Below, piece by piece: positions 26,700 through 34,911 of a stretch of DNA of 64,000 bases. The translations under genes were made by a program, and so were the position numbers. The stretch comes from an uncultured Paenibacillaceae bacterium (GTDB taxonomy: Bacteria; Bacillota; Bacilli; Paenibacillales; K13), in assembly GCA_913056365.1 (NCBI GenBank), contig CAJXLT010000001.1, forward strand, positions 992,001-1,056,000, read 5' to 3'. Each line of letters starts with the position of its first letter. The first letter of the stretch is position 1. The notes beneath the pieces were generated by a model. It saw only the letters and a list, made by a program, of their open reading frames with translations, had not been told where the DNA came from and made no database searches.

Positions 26700-27833
26700 A
26701 TGACTGTCAACAAGATTACGGCCAAGCAAATGGCGCGCAAGATCATCGACAAGGAGTCCTTATTCTTACTCGATGTGCGCAATTCCTCAAATTATGACGA
26801 TTGGAAGATTGAAGGACACCACTTTCACTATTTGAACGTTCCTTACTTTGACTTACTCGATGGGGTTGAAGAGATCTTACCGAAGCTTCCGCGGGATCAA
26901 GACATTGTCGTGGTCTGTGCTAAGGAAGGGTCTTCGATTATGGTTGCCGAGATGCTTGTAGAAGCAGGATTGACCCATGTATTTTCATTTGAAGGTGGCA
27001 TGAAGGCATGGAGTGAGCATCTGGAGCCGGTGAAAATTGGAGATTTGTCGGACGGCGGGGAACTGATTCAATTCGTCCGGATGGGGAAGGGATGCTTGTC
27101 CTACATGGTGATATCGCAAGGTGAAGCTGCGATTATCGATCCTACACGGATGACGGACGTGTATATCGATTATGCGAACGAATCCGGTGTCACGATTAAG
27201 CATGTGTTGGATACCCACCTTCATGCGGATCACATCTCAGGAGGGAGACAGATTGCTGAGAAGACAGGCGCGGCCTACTGGCTTCCGCCCAAGGACGCTG
27301 AAGAAGTGACGTACGACTATTACCAGCTAGAAGAAGGGCAACCAATCACGGTCGGTACATCTGCCATCGATATGCATGCGCTCTACACACCCGGCCACAC
27401 GATCGGATCAACTTCTTTCATCGTAGATGAGAAGTTCTTGATGACGGGAGACATCCTGTTCATCGATTCAATCGGAAGATCGGACCTTGCTGGCAAGGCA
27501 GAGGATTGGGTTGCTGACCTGAGACAGAGCTTGTATTCCCGATATAGAGCGCTGTCTGATGATCTCCTTGTGTTACCTGCTCACTTCATGATCATTGATG
27601 AATTGAATGAAGATGGCAGTGTGTCGGAACGCTTAGGCACCTTATTCCGTCACAATCACGGACTAAATATTCACGACGAACAACAATTTAGAGCACTGGT
27701 GACGGATAATTTGCCGCCGCAGCCTAATGCTTATCAAGAGATTCGACTCACGAACATGGGAAAGCAGCAGCCCGATGCGGATGAACAGCGTGAGATGGAG
27801 ATCGGTCCGAATCGGTGTGCCGTTCGGTCCTAG
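26700..27833 (+). CDS. yrkH: Rhodanese-persulfide dioxygenase fusion (YrkH/CstB-like)
   Basis: This 377-residue protein joins an N-terminal rhodanese domain (about 1-110, active Cys in [11 protein letters not shown]) to an ETHE1-like metallo-beta-lactamase domain with [11 protein letters not shown], the acidic TGDILF and other metal ligands. Such dioxygenases oxidise glutathione, coenzyme A or bacillithiol persulfide to sulfite using Fe2+ and O2. S. aureus CstB has the dioxygenase first and a rhodanese at its C-terminus, so domain order here is reversed and matches B. subtilis YrkH. ATG 26700 follows GGAGG at normal spacing. Product sulfite may be exported by the TauE protein downstream. Confidence 0.93.
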   Translation: MTVNKITAKQMARKIIDKESLFLLDVRNSSNYDDWKIEGHHFHYLNVPYFDLLDGVEEILPKLPRDQDIVVVCAKEGSSIMVAEMLVEAGLTHVFSFEGGMKAWSEHLEPVKIGDLSDGGELIQFVRMGKGCLSYMVISQGEAAIIDPTRMTDVYIDYANESGVTIKHVLDTHLHADHISGGRQIAEKTGAAYWLPPKDAEEVTYDYYQLEEGQPITVGTSAIDMHALYTPGHTIGSTSFIVDEKFLMTGDILFIDSIGRSDLAGKAEDWVADLRQSLYSRYRALSDDLLVLPAHFMIIDELNEDGSVSERLGTLFRHNHGLNIHDEQQFRALVTDNLPPQPNAYQEIRLTNMGKQQPDADEQREMEIGPNRCAVRS

Positions 27834-27877
27834 TTCGTCACTGACAATTACCTACAATTTCGAAGGGGGAAATAACG

Positions 27878-28105
27878 ATGCAAGCTGTACAAGTATTAGA
27901 TGCGAAAGGGTTGGCTTGTCCAATGCCAATCGTCAAGACGAAGAAAGCAATGAAGGAGCTCGCTTCAGGCGAAGTATTGGAAGTCCATACAACAGATCAA
28001 GGGGCTAAGGCTGATTTATCGGCATGGGCCAAATCTGGCGGGCATGAGCTTATGAAGGTTGAGGAAGAGAACGGGGTTCTCAAATTTTGGTTGAAGAAAG
28101 CGTAA
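27878..28105 (+). CDS. yrkI: TusA-type sulfur carrier protein
   Basis: This 75-residue single TusA domain has the active cysteine in GLACPMPIVKTKKAM and the following beta-alpha-beta core (LEVHTTDQGAKADLSAWAK). It closely resembles the N-terminal half of the YrkF-like protein in the same operon, so the operon carries a free and a fused copy. It probably shuttles sulfane sulfur. ATG 27878 follows AAGGGGG. Confidence 0.93.
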   Translation: MQAVQVLDAKGLACPMPIVKTKKAMKELASGEVLEVHTTDQGAKADLSAWAKSGGHELMKVEEENGVLKFWLKKA

Positions 28106-28162
28106 TTTCATAGAGAGGGAGACGGTCCACTTGGTTTCCCTCTAACAGAGGAGGGGACTCTA

Positions 28163-28942
28163 GTGGACATCGATTTTATTGTTGTTATTTTTGTAATCGG
28201 ATTTGTAGGATCATTCTTATCAGGAATGCTTGGAATCGGCGGATCCATCATCAAGTATCCAATGCTCCTCTATATACCGCCACTCTTCGGATTAGCTGCA
28301 TTCACAGCGCATGAAGTATCCGGCATTAGTGCCGTTCAAGTGTTCTTCGCAACGATTGGCGGCGTATGGGCTTACCGGAAGGGCGGTTATCTGAATAAGA
28401 GGCTAATCATGTACATGGGTGTCAGCATTCTGATTGGCAGCTTCATAGGCGGATATGGTTCCAAGTTGTTGCCTGAAGCCGGGATCAATATGGTCTACGG
28501 CATTCTCGCACTATCCGCTGCGGGAATGATGCTGCTTCCTAAGAACCAAGTGGATGATACTCCTCTAGATCAAGTGAAATTTCATCCCTGGATCGCAGCC
28601 ATATCGGCACTGATTGTTGGAGTAGGGGCAGGCATTGTCGGCGCTGCTGGTGCATTCCTGCTAGTACCTATCATGCTAGTCGTCTTGAAAATCCCTACAC
28701 GAATGACGATCGCTTCTTCCCTTGCGATCACGTTCATTTCGTCCATCGGGGCAACAGTTGGGAAGATCACGACAGGGCAAGTTGAGTACTACCCTGCCCT
28801 TATTATGGTCGTAGCCAGCTTATTAGCATCGCCGCTTGGTGTAATGACTGGGAAAAAAGTCAATACGAAGGTCCTACAAGTCATATTGGCTGTTCTGATC
28901 AGCGTTACAGCGATTCAAATATGGATAAATATACTACTTTAA
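28163..28942 (+). CDS. yrkJ: TauE/SafE-family sulfite/organosulfonate exporter
   Basis: This 259-residue membrane protein has about eight helices and the family's repeated Gly-rich motifs (GMLGIGGSIIKYPMLLYIPP; GVGAGIVGAAGAFLLVPIMLV). Family members are thought to export sulfite or organosulfonates. Its place at the end of the persulfide operon fits removal of sulfite formed by the persulfide dioxygenase, but this is inference. GTG 28163 is the start, behind AGGAGGGG. A terminator follows at 28949. Confidence 0.9.
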   Translation: MDIDFIVVIFVIGFVGSFLSGMLGIGGSIIKYPMLLYIPPLFGLAAFTAHEVSGISAVQVFFATIGGVWAYRKGGYLNKRLIMYMGVSILIGSFIGGYGSKLLPEAGINMVYGILALSAAGMMLLPKNQVDDTPLDQVKFHPWIAAISALIVGVGAGIVGAAGAFLLVPIMLVVLKIPTRMTIASSLAITFISSIGATVGKITTGQVEYYPALIMVVASLLASPLGVMTGKKVNTKVLQVILAVLISVTAIQIWINILL

Positions 28943-28948
28943 CTTGAT

Positions 28949-28978
28949 AGGACACCCTTGCGGTGTTCTCTTTATTTT
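28949..28978 (+). terminator. Terminator of the sulfur operon
   Basis: AGGACACC (28949-28956) pairs with GGTGTTCT (28962-28969), one wobble, followed by CTTTATTTT. It lies just after the exporter stop codon. Confidence 0.85.
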
Positions 28979-28981
28979 GCA

Positions 28982-29884
28982 TTAAATCTTAACTAATCTT
29001 GCCGCTCCCCGTTCGAATGCTGCCAGATGATTGCTAGAAGCATCTCTCAATCTTGTGAAAACTGTTCGCATATCTGCTGGTAATGAATACGTCAGGAATC
29101 TGTCGTACATCGCAATATTGTCGATTTCTCCCTGAACACCGGCTGCATAAGCGGCTTTGAGTGACTCGGGCGTCGTAACGAAGGAATCTGCATTGTTGGG
29201 CGGAATTGGCACATTATATCTTTGGAAAAGTACAAGAAGGGCAGCAATATGTCTCCGCTCTGCTTCTTTAATCTGAACAAATGTTCGAACATCGCCGAAA
29301 GCCGACAGCACTGCGTCATATCTCGATTGAGCCAAATATTCGTCCTGTAATGCGTAGGTAAGCATTGTTGGTATAGTTAGTGTTGTGGCTTGTAATGCTC
29401 CTTGTGCACCGTAATCCGAAGGGACCGGTTGTCTGCTGTGATCCGCATGATTCAATGCTGTGATCAAGTAAAGAAACCATACAGCATGATTTTGCTCATC
29501 AGCCGCTGCGCGACGAAACACTGTTTGAATATAAGGATGGGCAGCCTTCTCAGCTATATCCAAGTAAGCATCAGTTGTTACTTGCTCATCCTTGAATGAA
29601 GCATGAAGACCATCCGCATACGACTGTGGGCAAGGTTCACTCATCTGCGCGGTATACGGACTCCCGGTGAGTGCCTTATAGATTCCAGAGAATAATTGAT
29701 AATGACGTACTTCATCTTGTCGGATTTCAAGAATTTGTTTGCCAGCTTCCTCGTCTGGCGCAATCTTGGCCAACTGTTCATAACAAATGATTGCACTATA
29801 TTCACCGTTAATGGCAGTTGCGATGTCTTGAATAAGCTGCATATCGTTCGATCTGGCATACATGTATGGGGTAGTCGTAAACAT
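28982..29884 (-). CDS. Double ferritin-like (DUF2202-type) protein
   Basis: This 300-residue protein has two consecutive ferritin-like four-helix segments. The first has AINGEYSAIICYEQLA, RQDEVRHYQLF and a second ExxH pair (AAADEQNHAVWF). The second, DUF2202-like, has LQDEYLAQSRYDAVL, KEAERRHIAALL and VQGEIDNIAMYDRFL. The Glu/His ligands for a di-metal site are present in both halves. Metal storage or peroxide handling is typical of ferritin-likes, but no substrate is known for this group. The ATG follows GGGAG, and the gene is convergent with the sulfur operon. Confidence 0.8.
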   Translation of the reverse strand: MFTTTPYMYARSNDMQLIQDIATAINGEYSAIICYEQLAKIAPDEEAGKQILEIRQDEVRHYQLFSGIYKALTGSPYTAQMSEPCPQSYADGLHASFKDEQVTTDAYLDIAEKAAHPYIQTVFRRAAADEQNHAVWFLYLITALNHADHSRQPVPSDYGAQGALQATTLTIPTMLTYALQDEYLAQSRYDAVLSAFGDVRTFVQIKEAERRHIAALLVLFQRYNVPIPPNNADSFVTTPESLKAAYAAGVQGEIDNIAMYDRFLTYSLPADMRTVFTRLRDASSNHLAAFERGAARLVKI

Positions 29885-29961
29885 TCAAAATCTCCCTTTC
29901 ACTGAGCAAGTATCCCTATACAATATGGAAAATAATCGATCGTTGTGCATGATCTACATCA

Positions 29962-31029
29962 TTACAGCCTATCGATCGCCTGCGACATCGTGCGGTCCGT
30001 CAATTGCGCATAGATCTGTGTCGTCTCTGTACTCGAATGGCCTAATTGCCGCTGTGTTTTGTAAATATCATTCTTCATGTAGTAGCTCGTTGCGAAGGAA
30101 TGGCGCAGCTTATGGATCGTAAGGTAGGGCTTACCGAATGCAGTCGCATACTTCGTTACCATCTGCTGCATGGCGCGCTTGGACATCCGCTTGCCATACG
30201 ACTGTCCTCTTGGTAAGGCTAGGAAGAGTGCTTTCTCCTTATAAGGATGGTAATGCGATTGATAGATATTCATATAGTCGCTTAACGGTTGTTTGGCTTT
30301 CTCTGCGAAATATATGCTTTGCCGAACATACTGATCCTGCACACCCTTTCGATATACAGTAACGATACGCTTGGTCAGATCGATATCCTCGACATTCAGA
30401 TTGACGACTTCAGACACACGCAATCCAGAAGCCAGAATGAGCTGTACAATGGCTAGGTCACGCACTCGGTTAAGGCGATAATAGTGCATCGCTTGCTTGT
30501 TGTCGGCGATGTCGTGCATGTATCCTTGACCCACATAGTCTAAGAATCGCTCAATCTCTATGTCATCATCAAGAATTTTCCCGTGCAATCTGGATACGAT
30601 AAGTGCAGGATTCAAGCTTCGATGCGTGCGCAGCTTCGCCATCACGTTACGCTTCAAGAGAGGATAATGGTCTTCATCCTCGGCAATTTGACTTAAGTAA
30701 TGAAAGAGCGACTTCAAGGATGCCAGCTTGCGTTCACGTGCAGACAATCCATTGAGCAGCTGCAGCTGAAGGAATAGCTTATAAGCGTCAATCTGTTCAG
30801 GCGATAATCGTTCTAATTCCTTCAAGGTTAGCTGAGAAGGGGAGGGAGCAGCTGACAACCCTTCAGACAGCATCCAGTTCATGAATGTCTCGTAATCGCG
30901 TACATATTCAAGCAAGGTAGAAGGGGACAGGTCAGGCAGCTTATGCTCTATGAATCGTTGCATGTACCAGGGGAGAGAAGGGAGCTTCAGGTGCAATCGC
31001 TTTAGATCAGCGGATTTAATTACATTCAT
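29962..31029 (-). CDS. xerS: Tyrosine recombinase XerS-like
   Basis: This 355-residue tyrosine recombinase has an N-terminal SAM-like core-binding domain (TLLEYVRDYETFMNWML) and a catalytic domain with Arg (ASGLRVSEVVNL), Lys (VYRKG), His-x-x-Arg (HKLRHSFATS), His (LGHSSTETT) and Tyr (QIYAQL). Length and N-terminal style fit XerS, the single-protein dimer-resolution recombinase of Firmicutes, rather than phage integrases. No phage genes adjoin it and no att sites were seen. ATG 31029 has GAAAGGA upstream, and a perfect 27-bp palindrome lies 17 bp before the start. Confidence 0.88.
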   Translation of the reverse strand: MNVIKSADLKRLHLKLPSLPWYMQRFIEHKLPDLSPSTLLEYVRDYETFMNWMLSEGLSAAPSPSQLTLKELERLSPEQIDAYKLFLQLQLLNGLSARERKLASLKSLFHYLSQIAEDEDHYPLLKRNVMAKLRTHRSLNPALIVSRLHGKILDDDIEIERFLDYVGQGYMHDIADNKQAMHYYRLNRVRDLAIVQLILASGLRVSEVVNLNVEDIDLTKRIVTVYRKGVQDQYVRQSIYFAEKAKQPLSDYMNIYQSHYHPYKEKALFLALPRGQSYGKRMSKRAMQQMVTKYATAFGKPYLTIHKLRHSFATSYYMKNDIYKTQRQLGHSSTETTQIYAQLTDRTMSQAIDRL

Positions 31030-31045
31030 GATGCATGTTCCTTTC

Positions 31046-31072
31046 TTAATATTTAATGTAATTAAATATTAA
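31046..31072. promoter_or_regulatory. Perfect AT-rich palindrome upstream of xerS
   Basis: TTAATATTTAAT (31046-31057) and ATTAAATATTAA (31061-31072) are exact 12-bp arms around GTA, ending 17 bp before the xerS start. Entirely A/T arms fit an operator or a structure-prone site better than a terminator. Nothing else in the window has this motif. Confidence 0.65.
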
Positions 31073-31610
31073 CGCAAACAAATGTTCTTGTAAACAAATA
31101 AATTGGGGGAAAGTCAGCAAATCACGGGGGAGGTTTTTTCTTCTTTTATTCGGTAGCCCCTTCGCTCAGCATAGCTGATCCGTGTGACCGTACTTGGTTG
31201 ATCATTATTGTACGCTACCACACAAAACACGTATTTTGTGCATAAGTTGATCAGACTGATTATCGTAACAAAAAACGCTTGGAACTCGAAGACCGCAAAA
31301 AAACAATTAAACTCAATGATTCAGATTCTTGATAGCGGATTAAATTGCAAATGCCTCACTTGGTCGGAATGTAAGGAGAAGATAGAGAACGATGGCACCT
31401 GTTAGAGGAGAGAGGAGACTGTGTGAGTATGCGCTAACTGTTGAGTGATTCAAAAATGCTAGATCAGGTATCTTTTAAATTCGAGTGAATGGAATTGCTG
31501 CCATAGTGCAGGCAAACATTCGAAATTGATATCAGATTGGGCTAATAACTGCGATCATACATGCTTTTTACGTCAAGAGGCTATATATTGTGATTTCAGG
31601 ATTACAAAGA

Positions 31611-31680
31611 TGCAGATTCGCAGGAACTTCGTGATTTTTGATTCATTAGCAATTTATGCCTGCATAATCGCAGGAATTTT
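31611..31680. repeat. Two copies of a 20-bp motif 50 bp apart
   Basis: TGCAGATTCGCAGGAACTTC (31611-31630) and TGCATAATCGCAGGAATTTT (31661-31680) agree at most positions. The 50-bp spacing resembles the 52-bp array at 50935-51229 but the unit sequence differs. Confidence 0.55.
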
Positions 31681-31782
31681 ACCATTTGACTGTGATTGAC
31701 TTTTGACTCTGAGCAATTAGTTTACATAATATATATTATCGGACGTTATTTAATTTTCAATTCACACCAATCCACAACAAAT

Positions 31783-31810
31783 CAAAGCTTGAGCAGCTGC
31801 CCAAGCTTTG
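31783..31810 (-). terminator. Hairpin at the end of the coiled-coil gene
   Basis: CAAAGCTTG (31783-31791) and CAAGCTTTG (31802-31810) form a perfect 9-bp stem 14 bp past the gene's stop on the minus strand. The following minus-strand sequence (ATTTGTT) is only partly T-rich. Confidence 0.6.
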
Positions 31811-31824
31811 TATGTACCAATCAT

Positions 31825-32106
31825 TCAGTTCGATGGTGTTTTCTCTAGTTTCTCGACTCGCACATTTAATTGATCAAAGTCTACTTGCAGGAATTTCATG
31901 CTGCGCTCTAGACGATTGAAATTACTATTTGTCTCATTTTTAAATGACTGTAACTCTCTCTTGATGGAATGTATCTCATTCTTCATGGAATGTATCTCTC
32001 TCGTGTTGGCTTGCATATCATCTCGTGCAGCTTTCGATTCAGCACTCAAGTACTCAACATTTTTTAATATCGCATGCAACAATTCCCGTTCTGTCATTTC
32101 ACTCAT
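31825..32106 (-). CDS. Small coiled-coil protein, unknown function
   Basis: This is a 93-residue protein. After an N-terminal segment (MTERELLHAILKNVEYL) it is a single heptad-patterned helix with repeated short blocks: EIHSMKNEIHSIKRELQSFKNE, then RLERSMKFLQVDFDQLNVRVEKLEK. The 'I/M-H-S-x-K' triplet is repeated twice. Similar short helical proteins occur scattered in Bacilli, but no role is assigned. ATG 32106 has AAGGAG with good spacing; the open frame continues 17 codons upstream without a better start. Its composition is close to the AT-rich stretch beside it. Confidence 0.6.
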   Translation of the reverse strand: MSEMTERELLHAILKNVEYLSAESKAARDDMQANTREIHSMKNEIHSIKRELQSFKNETNSNFNRLERSMKFLQVDFDQLNVRVEKLEKTPSN

Positions 32107-32225
32107 GCAATCAACTCCTTGTCTATGATTATAAGCGTTCACAGTTGTGTAAGTCACGTATAATTTTTGAAGCTTGTTCGTGTACAGACGTCGTTCAATC
32201 CTACTACGGATTCATCCCTCAGCAC

Positions 32226-33140
32226 TCACATGAAGTCGAAGAAATAGCGAATCATATGGAAGAATACCGGTGAAGTGTACGTGAGGCTGTCCACACGGCT
32301 CAAGTAGCTCTCCTCTACTCGATCCGACTTGTGATCATCTCCAAGCAGCAGGTCGCGCTTCAACACGGAGATTGTCAGGCTGCCGAATAAGCCGCTAAGG
32401 CTGATTAACACGCCTGAGAAGATACCGAAGACGAAGTTCAGCGGTGTTAAGTAAGAACAGATGAGCACGGATACTGCGGTTGTAGTTACGAGCGCTCCCA
32501 ATACACCCTCCCAGGTTAAGTTCGGATTGGCAGTCGGAATGATCTTATGCTTGCCGACATATATCGAGGTCACGTAATGGATCACATCATTGAGTTGTGT
32601 CAGTACGACGAGATACAGTACAAGCCCTGCCCCATATTCCGGTGACGCGATCTGATAATACCCAAGATGACTTAGACCGAATACCATGAGCATAAGCCCC
32701 CACTGCGTCGAGCTGACCGAACGCAAGAAGCCGACTGTCCCCTTGTTCAATATCCGCGGCAACGGCAAGAACAAAAACACATATATCGGTATGAATACGA
32801 TAAACATGCCGTACCAACCGATATAAATCCAGTAAAATTGCAAGGGGATCGCCAAGTATGCCCAGAGGAAAATTCTGCGATCTGCCTTTCTCGTCTTAAT
32901 CATCGAGAAGTATTCCTTCAGGGAGAAGAATGACAGGATCATCAAAGAAACCAATGAGACGATCGGGTTGAACAATGTGGCCAAGCTGAATACGACGTAC
33001 ATCCCCCACCATGTCTTCATCCGCATGCCGAGAGCGGTGAAGTCATGATTGTGTTGGAATTTTCCCAAAATATAATAAACGAAAGTTGCCACACTCAATC
33101 CGATAAAAATAATCAATAATAGCCAATTTGTACTGTCCAT
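32226..33140 (-). CDS. CdsA-like phosphatidate cytidylyltransferase family protein
   Basis: This 304-residue membrane protein has seven or eight helices. The C-terminal part ISVLKRDLLLGDDHK...DRVDS-like (KSDRVEESYLSRVDSLTY) is related to the CdsA signature (S-x-x-K-R-x4-K-D ... D-R-x-D), and NLTWEGVLGAL resembles the conserved 'K-T-x-E-G' block. It is closer to the YnbB-type variants than to canonical CdsA. The role would be CDP-diacylglycerol synthesis from phosphatidic acid and CTP, or use of a related lipid. It is divergent from a YiiX-like protein, as in YnbB-type neighbourhoods, which may be a lipid-processing pair. Confidence 0.75.
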   Translation of the reverse strand: MDSTNWLLLIIFIGLSVATFVYYILGKFQHNHDFTALGMRMKTWWGMYVVFSLATLFNPIVSLVSLMILSFFSLKEYFSMIKTRKADRRIFLWAYLAIPLQFYWIYIGWYGMFIVFIPIYVFLFLPLPRILNKGTVGFLRSVSSTQWGLMLMVFGLSHLGYYQIASPEYGAGLVLYLVVLTQLNDVIHYVTSIYVGKHKIIPTANPNLTWEGVLGALVTTTAVSVLICSYLTPLNFVFGIFSGVLISLSGLFGSLTISVLKRDLLLGDDHKSDRVEESYLSRVDSLTYTSPVFFHMIRYFFDFM

Positions 33141-33236
33141 ATAGAGAAGCTCCTTATAATAAAATGTTAATTCCCTAGAAATGTATGCCTCAATCAGTCA
33201 TAATGTAAGATAAGTGATTATAAAGGATGTTGTCAA

Positions 33237-33779
33237 ATGAGCGCGAAGCCATGTGTGTATATATTGTTGACCAATACCGGTACGCTGTTTACGAAATCGA
33301 TTCAATCTTATACGAAAGCGCCTTACAATCACGCCTCTATATCATTTAACCGCGAATTGACGGAAATGTATAGCTTCGGACGGAAGAATCCGAACAATCC
33401 GTTGAACGGCGGATTCGTGAAAGAGGATATATGGACAGGCACATACAGCAAATATCCAGACACAACTTGTGTCATCTATGAGCTTCAGGTTACGCCTCGC
33501 CAGATCGAACGTATGAAGCGTGTGCTGCAATTCTTCATTAAGAACGAGAAGAAATATATGTACAATCTGTTAGGCATTCTTGGCATCACCCTCCATGAAC
33601 CGATTGAATTCAGCAATTCCTACTTTTGCTCACAGTTTGTCGCTGAAGTGCTGAACAGAAGCGGCATTCCATTATGGGATAAGCTTCCTGCCCTAATCAC
33701 TCCGGATGATTTCCGCCAGCACGAGCAGCTTCGACTTCTATACGAAGGTAGATTATTCGACTATGAGGCTATCCCTTAA
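33237..33779 (+). CDS. YiiX/YebB-like permuted papain-fold hydrolase
   Basis: This 180-residue protein of the permuted NlpC/P60-like group has His in PYNHASISF near residue 37 and Cys in SNSYFCSQFVAEVL near residue 127, the usual order for this permuted family, where the His precedes the Cys. No signal peptide is visible, so it may act at the inner membrane face or in the cytosol. Family members act on amide or ester bonds in peptidoglycan or lipids. Start ATG 33237 has no strong ribosome site but the second residue onward is conserved in style. It is divergent from the CdsA-like gene. Confidence 0.75.
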   Translation: MSAKPCVYILLTNTGTLFTKSIQSYTKAPYNHASISFNRELTEMYSFGRKNPNNPLNGGFVKEDIWTGTYSKYPDTTCVIYELQVTPRQIERMKRVLQFFIKNEKKYMYNLLGILGITLHEPIEFSNSYFCSQFVAEVLNRSGIPLWDKLPALITPDDFRQHEQLRLLYEGRLFDYEAIP

Positions 33780-33853
33780 GCTGAATATGAATAGGGACAG
33801 CCCCTGTCTATATCCTATCTTCATTCAGATGCGAAGCCACCGTGATCGGTCTA

Positions 33854-34768
33854 TTAGCTTCGCATGACGTGCGCATAGGTCTCCCGAAGACCTTGTAGCA
33901 AACTGTATTGAGGCTGCCATTGGAGAAGCTTAGCGGCTTTTTGGCGATCTAGCAAGCTGTCTCTAATCTCGCCTTGTCGCGCCGGTTTATACGCTCGCTT
34001 CAAGCTTGTTCCGTGAATGTTCTCTAGCTGTTCGATCAGATGATGAACCGAGGTTTTGACTGATGAACCTAATTGGATAATGTGTCCATCCCCTCGATCT
34101 CTCGCTGCTACTAGAGCGGATACGACGTCCTTCACATAGATGAAATCTCGCGTCTGTTCCCCATCTCCATACAGCACGAGTGGCTGTCCTTGTTGGATGC
34201 GATACAGGAATGAAGGTATCACTCCCCCTTCTCCCCTGCTGGATTGACCTGGTCCATATACATTGGCGAATCGAAAGATGGTGTAGGGTAAGCTGTATAT
34301 CTGACCATAGGATTGAATATAGCGTTCTGCAGTAAGCTTAGAAATGCCGTAGAATGAAATTGGATTTGTTGCATCGCGCTCTTGCAGGATCTCTTGTTCT
34401 GACATTCCGTACACCGCACAGGAAGAGGCGAATACCAACTTGTTCACACCTGCAAGCCGGCAGCCTTCCAGCACATGAATCGTCCCGATGATGTTGACAA
34501 GTCCATCTAATCCGGGATCTTCCATCGACCGTTGAACATTGACCTGAGCAGCAAGATGAAATACGAGATCTGGTCGCAGCATCTCAATTCGTTGAACAGT
34601 TTGTGGCTCGCCGATATCCATAACATGCAGGTGTACATTAGGATGAATACTTGCTGTAGAACAATGGGATAAATTATCGATAATGTGCACTTCTGCGCCT
34701 TGCTTCACAAGCGCCGAAACAAGATGAGAGCCGACAAATCCCCTACCTCCCGTTACAAGCGCCTTCAA
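33854..34768 (-). CDS. NAD-dependent nucleotide-sugar epimerase/dehydratase
   Basis: This 304-residue extended short-chain dehydrogenase has an N-terminal GGRGFVGSHL Rossmann motif and the catalytic Ser (FASSCAVYG) with Tyr and Lys in SFYGISKLTAERY. The FRFANVYGPGQSS segment is typical of UDP-glucose 4-epimerase-like proteins. TTG is the start, behind GGGAGGGAC. Together with the neighbouring glycosyltransferase and the ATP-grasp spore-type gene it suggests a polysaccharide of the cell or spore surface. Exact sugar not known. Confidence 0.88.
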   Translation of the reverse strand: MKALVTGGRGFVGSHLVSALVKQGAEVHIIDNLSHCSTASIHPNVHLHVMDIGEPQTVQRIEMLRPDLVFHLAAQVNVQRSMEDPGLDGLVNIIGTIHVLEGCRLAGVNKLVFASSCAVYGMSEQEILQERDATNPISFYGISKLTAERYIQSYGQIYSLPYTIFRFANVYGPGQSSRGEGGVIPSFLYRIQQGQPLVLYGDGEQTRDFIYVKDVVSALVAARDRGDGHIIQLGSSVKTSVHHLIEQLENIHGTSLKRAYKPARQGEIRDSLLDRQKAAKLLQWQPQYSLLQGLRETYAHVMRS

Positions 34769-34911
34769 TTCCTGTCCCTCCCTTCTGGTACTTTCCTTCA
34801 GGTATATCGAAAATGAAGCAAGTACAAATTATCCAAGCTGTAGGCTGGCAACCAAGCATACCGTGCCTTGCACTCATACGATGGAAGAGTCGGATGACGG
34901 AACTTGGCTAA

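Larger units (their letters stand above)
31073..31824. other. Gene-poor AT-rich stretch
   Basis: In about 750 bp I see no supportable gene. It holds a hairpin (CACAAAA 31221-31227 with TTTTGTG 31234-31240), two copies of a 20-bp motif 50 bp apart, and the terminator at 31783-31810. One 65-codon frame (31208-31405) has a TTG start, no ribosome site and no recognisable domain. Composition is more A/T-rich than the flanking genes, which may mark decayed or acquired DNA near a recombinase. Confidence 0.5.

Noticed and set aside
29962-31029. Phage or integrative-element integrase
   Set aside because: Its length and N-terminus fit XerS, and no phage genes or att repeats adjoin it.
31208-31405. 65-codon frame in the AT-rich stretch
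   Set aside because: TTG start, no Shine-Dalgarno sequence, no recognisable domain.
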